DNA of 64,000 bases from Corallococcus caeni (lineage in GTDB: Bacteria; Myxococcota; Myxococcia; Myxococcales; Myxococcaceae): contig NZ_BTTW01000002.1 in assembly GCF_036245865.1 (NCBI RefSeq), positions 930,001-994,000 on the forward strand, in the 5' to 3' direction. The number at the start of each line of letters is the position of its first letter. Position 1 is the first letter of the stretch. Shown one piece after another: positions 59,598-64,000 of this stretch. A program made the position numbers and the translations under genes. Under the pieces are notes generated by a model, which had not been told where the DNA came from, made no database searches, and worked only from the letters and a program-made list of their open reading frames with translations.

Positions 59598-59628
59598 CCT
59601 CCCGCTCCGGTGCGTCCGGGGCGGGAGG
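59598..59628 (+). terminator. Hairpin after lyase-like gene
   Basis: CCTCCCGC (59598-59605) pairs with GCGGGAGG (59621-59628), with an inner CCGG/CCGG pairing across a short loop. It is 17 bp after the stop. Confidence 0.55.
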
Positions 59629-59669
59629 CGGGTTGAAGGAGCGCGCGCTTCCATGCGAGGAGGCGCGGA

Positions 59670-60605
59670 ATGACTCCTCTGATGACCGCAGGCGTACCCA
59701 GCGTCCGCGAGACCCTCGATATCGAAGGGGAGTGGGTGTCCCTTCTGCGCGAAGGGATCAGCATCACCTTCTACATTCAGGCCCGTCATGAAGACCTGGC
59801 TCCGGCCATCTGGCGAGCGCTGGAGCGTTACCGCCAGGCCATCGAGCCAAGGAAGCTGGTCTGGTACTGGGACTGTTTCACGGGATACTGGCCGAGGCTG
59901 GATGCGGAGGGTGAAGCGGAGCTTCGTTCTCGGATGATGGAGCCGGCCTTTGCCTCGGCCCATGTGATGGCGCTGTCCGGCTCCGCGACGGGCATCTGCT
60001 TCAAGTACGAAGGCCGTGGCACCACGGCGCCCAACTTCCACGACACGTACCCGGAGAACACCTGCTGCCTGGAGTTCCGGCTGCCCACCGAGTTCCTGGA
60101 CGAACGCGGGCCGGAGTGGATCCGCGCGCTGGCCATCGACCTGGGGCGCGAGTTGCCGTGGAACTCGGGGCACGCGGGCCTGTCACTCGAAGTCCATGCC
60201 TGGACCCAGTCGCTCACGCCGCGCCTCCAAGAGGTGACCCGGCGTCACCCGGGCTTCGACCTGGTGCACCGGCTGAACAGACTGGCCCTGTACCTGGGCA
60301 CGAAGCTTCGTCCCCCTGCCTGGCTCACGTTCCTGGGGCCCCCGGTCCTGAACGAACTGGGCGGCGTGGAAGCACTCCGCTCCCGGCTGCATTCCCCATC
60401 AACCCAGGTCGAAGCCCTGTCCCCAGACCGTGCGCTGGTGTCCCTGGGCCCTGTCCCCGAAGCAGGCGACCTGGAGGCCGGTGACACACTGACCGCGTAC
60501 CGCGAGCTGGCCCGCGTGCTGGAGCCGTGGCTCTACACGCACCGGGGGGAATGGGGCCTCTTCACCGAAGCCGAGGTCCGCCAGTGGGAGCGCCGCTTCC
60601 TCTGA
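59670..60605 (+). CDS. DUF3396 type VI immunity-like protein
   Basis: 311 residues. The DUF3396 pattern is visible in ISITFYIQARHEDLAPAIWR, LVWYWDCFTGYWPRLD and, C-terminally, PAWLTFLGPPVLNELGGVEA. Proteins of this family are listed as immunity partners of type VI secretion effectors. No effector gene, no T6SS gene and no VgrG/PAAR gene is next to it. It is therefore an orphan immunity gene, a decoy against other strains' toxins, or a member with another task. Its stop lies 28 bp before the radical SAM gene. Confidence 0.85.
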   Translation: MTPLMTAGVPSVRETLDIEGEWVSLLREGISITFYIQARHEDLAPAIWRALERYRQAIEPRKLVWYWDCFTGYWPRLDAEGEAELRSRMMEPAFASAHVMALSGSATGICFKYEGRGTTAPNFHDTYPENTCCLEFRLPTEFLDERGPEWIRALAIDLGRELPWNSGHAGLSLEVHAWTQSLTPRLQEVTRRHPGFDLVHRLNRLALYLGTKLRPPAWLTFLGPPVLNELGGVEALRSRLHSPSTQVEALSPDRALVSLGPVPEAGDLEAGDTLTAYRELARVLEPWLYTHRGEWGLFTEAEVRQWERRFL

Positions 60606-60633
60606 GCGCGCTGTGGCATCATCCCCGGCCGCC

Positions 60634-61920
60634 ATGCCGCAGACGCCTCGCAAGGTCTCGCTCGTCCTGAGCTACCAGTACCCCGGCAAGTACGCCTTCA
60701 CCGTGCTCGCCGGCGCCGTGGAGGCGGACCCCGCGCTCTCGGACGTGTCGCTGCACTTCCCTCGCAACCGCGAGGACCTGCTTGCCACCGTGCGCGAGCG
60801 CGTGGACGCGGGCGACACCGTCGTCGCCGCGTGGTCCTTCTACTCCGCCAGCTTCGGCCCCTCCGTGGAGGAGCTGACCTGGGTGCGTGAACGGCTGGAG
60901 GGCCGCGACGTGCTCTGCATCGCGGGCGGCGTGCACGCCACCGCGGAGACCCTCCAGACCCTCCAGGCCGGCTTCGACCTCGTCGCGGTGGGCGAGGGCG
61001 AACACACCCTGCGCGCCCTGCTGGCCCGCGTCCTCGCGGGCGAGGACCCGCGCACCACGCACGGCACCGCGCACCTCAAGGACGGCAAGCTCGTGCAGCA
61101 CGGCCACGGCGAGGGCGTGCGCCTGGACGACTTCCCTCCGTTCGCCGCGAGGCACGTGAAGTTCGGCGCCATCGAGATCACCCGCGGCTGCATCTACGCC
61201 TGCCGCTTCTGCCAGACGCCCTTCATGTCCAAGGCGCGCTTCCGGCACCGCACCGTCGCCAACATCGCCCGCTGGGCCCGGGAGCTGCGCCGCGCGGGCC
61301 GGCGCGACCTGCGCTTCATCACCCCCACGTCCCTGTCCTACGGCACCCCCGACGAGACCGTGAACCTGGCCGCCGTGGAGGAGCTGCTCGCCGCCGTGAC
61401 GGAGGCCATGGCCCCGGACGGGCGCATCTACTACGGCACCTTCCCCTCGGAGGTGCGCCCGGAGCACGTCACCCCGGAGGCCCTGGCGCTGCTCAAGCGC
61501 TACGTGGCCAACGACAACCTCATCATCGGCGGCCAGTCCGGCTCCGAGCGCATCCTCCAGGCCACCCGGCGCGGCCACGACGTGGAGACCGTGGTGCGCG
61601 CCGCGCGGCTCGCGGTGGAGGGCGGCTTCGTGCCCAACGTGGACTTCATCCTGGGCCTGCCCGGAGAGGAGCCCGCGGACGTGGACGCCACCCTGGACCT
61701 CATGCAGCGGCTGTCCGACCTGGGCGCCCGCGTGCACGGCCACACCTTCATGCCGCTGCCCGGGACACCGTACCGCGACGCGGCCCCGGGCCGCCTGGAC
61801 GCGCGCACCCAGCAGCGGCTGGACTTCCTCGCGTCCCAGGGCCGCCTGTACGGCCACTGGAGGGCGCAGGGCGTGCTCGCGGAGGCCATCGCCGCCCGCA
61901 GACAGCCGCGCGCCCGCTAG
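60634..61920 (+). CDS. B12-binding/radical SAM protein
   Basis: 428 residues from the ATG at 60634; a GTG seven codons upstream is open. An N-terminal cobalamin-binding-like Rossmann domain covers about 1-130 (VLSYQYPGKYAFTVLAGAVE). The radical SAM motif CIYACRFC gives Cys186, Cys190 and Cys193. A TIM-barrel core and a C-terminal domain follow (SGSERILQATRRGHD, FILGLPGEE). It fits the TIGR04013 (MJ_1487-like) family; the substrate is unknown. No maturation or substrate-peptide gene is adjacent. Confidence 0.9.
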   Translation: MPQTPRKVSLVLSYQYPGKYAFTVLAGAVEADPALSDVSLHFPRNREDLLATVRERVDAGDTVVAAWSFYSASFGPSVEELTWVRERLEGRDVLCIAGGVHATAETLQTLQAGFDLVAVGEGEHTLRALLARVLAGEDPRTTHGTAHLKDGKLVQHGHGEGVRLDDFPPFAARHVKFGAIEITRGCIYACRFCQTPFMSKARFRHRTVANIARWARELRRAGRRDLRFITPTSLSYGTPDETVNLAAVEELLAAVTEAMAPDGRIYYGTFPSEVRPEHVTPEALALLKRYVANDNLIIGGQSGSERILQATRRGHDVETVVRAARLAVEGGFVPNVDFILGLPGEEPADVDATLDLMQRLSDLGARVHGHTFMPLPGTPYRDAAPGRLDARTQQRLDFLASQGRLYGHWRAQGVLAEAIAARRQPRAR

Positions 61921-61942
61921 CCGCACCCGTTACACTCGCGCG

Positions 61943-62284
61943 ATGGCTGAACAGACGCCTTACTGGCTCCTCATCTCCGTGCTCTTCAGCTCCCAGCCCC
62001 TCACCCCGGCGCTGGCGATGACGCTGCACGAGGCCGCCTTCGAGCTGTACTCGCGCGGCGAGGGCTCCCGCGAGGTGGCGGGCGATCTGCTCTCCGGCCG
62101 CGTGAACAACCTGCGCAAGGACGTGTCCCTGGGCGGCATCGCCGGGCCCGCCTTCGAGGCGGAGATCGAGACCGAGCGCGGCTCCGGCGTGGTCCGCTTC
62201 GTCCTCACCCGCCAGGGCCTGGAGATGATGAAGGCCCAGGCGCCGGCCCCCGCGGGCCCCGCGAAGCCGAAGTACCTCAACTGA
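61943..62284 (+). CDS. Small conserved-looking protein
   Basis: 113 residues. Its N-terminus is moderately hydrophobic (PYWLLISVLFSSQPLT) but no clear signal peptide follows. It lies 22 bp after the radical SAM gene, in the same direction. I know no family. The codon use matches its neighbours, which supports a real gene. Confidence 0.7.
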   Translation: MAEQTPYWLLISVLFSSQPLTPALAMTLHEAAFELYSRGEGSREVAGDLLSGRVNNLRKDVSLGGIAGPAFEAEIETERGSGVVRFVLTRQGLEMMKAQAPAPAGPAKPKYLN

Positions 62285-62365
62285 GGAGGGGGCCCCCTGG
62301 CCGCCCGGCCGCTCCCGGAACGGCACCCCGTCACCACCTTGAGGGCTCAAGGGAGGAATGGCGGC

Positions 62366-62611
62366 ATGGACCCCAAGGACGAATACCTCAAGAAGAGCGC
62401 CGGCATCCCGCTGGACCCCAGCAAGCAGAAGGACCCGGACGAGGACGGCGACCGGGTGCCCGCGGAAGGGCGCGCCGAGGAGCTCAACGACGTCACCGGG
62501 CAGAACGGCGGCCAGCGCTCCGACGTGGATCAGCCCTGGAACGACACGAAGAACCGGCACGACGGCATCCGCGACAAGTACAGCGACGACAGCGACAAGA
62601 AAAAGCCCTGA
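62366..62611 (+). CDS. Small highly charged protein
   Basis: 81 residues from the ATG at 62366, which has GGGAGG nine bases upstream. It is strongly hydrophilic and Asp/Lys-rich (MDPKDEYLKKSAGIPLDPSK, VPAEGRAEELNDVTGQ, YSDDSDKKKP), probably disordered. The function is unknown. A longer TTG start at 62339 adds nine residues and is less likely. A hairpin terminator for the convergent gene overlaps its stop. Confidence 0.65.
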   Translation: MDPKDEYLKKSAGIPLDPSKQKDPDEDGDRVPAEGRAEELNDVTGQNGGQRSDVDQPWNDTKNRHDGIRDKYSDDSDKKKP

Positions 62612-62627
62612 GGTCTCCCCCAGGGCT
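62598..62627 (-). terminator. Rho-independent terminator for the minus-strand gene
   Basis: AGCCCTG (62604-62610) pairs with CAGGGCT (62621-62627). Read on the minus strand the stem is followed by TTTTTC (62603-62598), a good U-tract. It lies past the stop of the 62669 gene and within the last codons and stop of the plus-strand small gene. Confidence 0.75.
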
Positions 62628-62668
62628 TCGTGAAGTCAGTGCCGTGAAGGACGGCCTGGGGCGAGGGA

Positions 62669-63082
62669 CTACTCGCGCTCCAGGTCCACCTTCATGCCGC
62701 CCATGTGCAGGATGGACTGGGACAGGGACACCGACGACATGATGGCCAGGTCCTGGATGGCCTTCATCTCCTCGCTCTGGGGCTCCGTGCCCGGCTGCGA
62801 GGCCGCGGCCTGCTGCTGCTGGGGCTGCTGACCCGTGACGTTCACCGGCGTGGAGGTCGCGCCCGCGGTGTAGGCGTTCACCAGCCCGCCGTGCGGCGTG
62901 GCCCCCATCTGCGCCAGCGCCGCCGACACCACCGAGCCGCCGGACAGCTGCGCGCCCGCCTTCGGGGCCTGCGCGGCCGCGCCCGACATCAGCGAGCCGA
63001 AGCGGCTGCCCGACACGGAGGAGGCGGTGTTCGTCGTGGCCGGCTGCACCCGCGGACCGGAGAGGGACGTGATGCGGTTCAT
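62669..63082 (-). CDS. Small Ala/Gln-rich protein
   Basis: 137 residues from the ATG at 63082 with GGGAG upstream. It is Ala/Ser/Gly-rich and low-complexity up to about 90, with a Gln run (QQPQQQQ) near 95. A short helical C-terminus follows (EEMKAIQDLAIMSSVSLSQS, HMGGMKVDLERE). There is no signal peptide. The helix plus Gly-rich arms recalls secreted or appendage-related small proteins, but I cannot assign it. It ends at a good terminator. Confidence 0.7.
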   Translation of the reverse strand: MNRITSLSGPRVQPATTNTASSVSGSRFGSLMSGAAAQAPKAGAQLSGGSVVSAALAQMGATPHGGLVNAYTAGATSTPVNVTGQQPQQQQAAASQPGTEPQSEEMKAIQDLAIMSSVSLSQSILHMGGMKVDLERE

Positions 63083-63209
63083 GGCGGCTCCCGTCAAAGG
63101 CCCCGGTCAACTCCGGCACACCCGTGGGCATGCCTGTGGGGCTTCAAGTTCGTTCTCCCCATTATCGCCCCGGCCCCGGGGAAGTTGCCGCTTTCGCCTC
63201 GCGAACGGC

Positions 63210-63258
63210 GAAGGCCGCGAAATCCCGGGGGAATTTCCCCTGGGACGCCGCGGCCTTC
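63210..63258 (-). terminator. Long hairpin downstream of aceA
   Basis: GAAGGCCGCG (63210-63219) pairs perfectly with CGCGGCCTTC (63249-63258); an inner GGGGAAATTCCCC-type palindrome extends the structure. It sits 35 bp past the aceA stop and 128 bp before the next minus-strand gene start. It is either a terminator or an mRNA-stabilising hairpin. No U-tract follows on the minus strand. Confidence 0.55.
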
Positions 63259-63292
63259 AGGCCTTTTCAGGCGCTGGGATGATCCGCCGGGC

Positions 63293-64000
<708 letters not shown>

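Overview
The window is very G+C-rich and almost fully coding. It reads as a piece of a myxobacterial chromosome, most like the Myxococcus/Corallococcus group. The signs are a MYXO-CTERM sorting tail (gene at 58559), many lipoproteins with a clear lipobox, stacks of ATGA/GTGA gene overlaps, a TamA/TamB pair, and several Asp/Gly- or Cys-rich surface lipoproteins. This assignment is inference from gene content; no rRNA or other marker gene is present. I saw no rRNA, tRNA, CRISPR array, insertion sequence, phage or integrase gene.

Layout. 1-5 kb: 3'-truncated TolC-type efflux gene divergent from a MarR regulator, then an exbB-exbD-tonB energy-transduction operon and an aldo/keto reductase. 5.1-17.7 kb: a tight eight-gene plus-strand operon (membrane/coiled-coil protein, MoxR ATPase, secreted membrane protein, ABC ATPase, ABC permease, DUF58, two VWA/BatA-like proteins). 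Its one loose junction is a threefold 89-bp tandem repeat. 17.7-18.1 kb: five copies of a near-perfect palindrome. 18.3-22.5 kb: membrane glycosyltransferase-like protein, a 25-residue-repeat protein and a short LuxR-type regulator.

22.5-30.4 kb: a co-oriented minus-strand block of six genes, mostly without a recognisable family. It holds two paralogous proteins with an acidic N-terminus and an Arg-rich C-terminus, an HEIGH zinc-peptidase-like protein, two large soluble proteins and a DUF4438 protein. This is the best candidate here for an undescribed system.

30.5-42.1 kb: two exported lipoproteins, the tamA-tamB pair, a small Cys-rich lipoprotein and 4-alpha-glucanotransferase. 42.1-46.3 kb: a decayed zone with four gene remnants around an intact DUF3494 (ice-binding-like) lipoprotein and an NhaR-type regulator. 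46.3-52.9 kb: 3-methyladenine glycosylase, ECF sigma factor, zinc anti-sigma factor, rlmN, an SDR, DedA and a Cys-rich lipoprotein. 52.9-64 kb: a chemoreceptor fused to an oligopeptide-binding domain, a transglutaminase-like protein, an AstA-family acyltransferase, a MYXO-CTERM polysaccharide lyase-like protein, a DUF3396 (type VI immunity-like) protein, a B12-binding radical SAM protein, small proteins, and the 3' part of isocitrate lyase cut by the window edge.

Many convergent gene pairs are separated by perfect GC-rich hairpins without a strong U-tract. I list these as probable terminators. Start codons were chosen from overlaps, Shine-Dalgarno-like sequences, signal peptides and family alignment rather than from the longest open frame.
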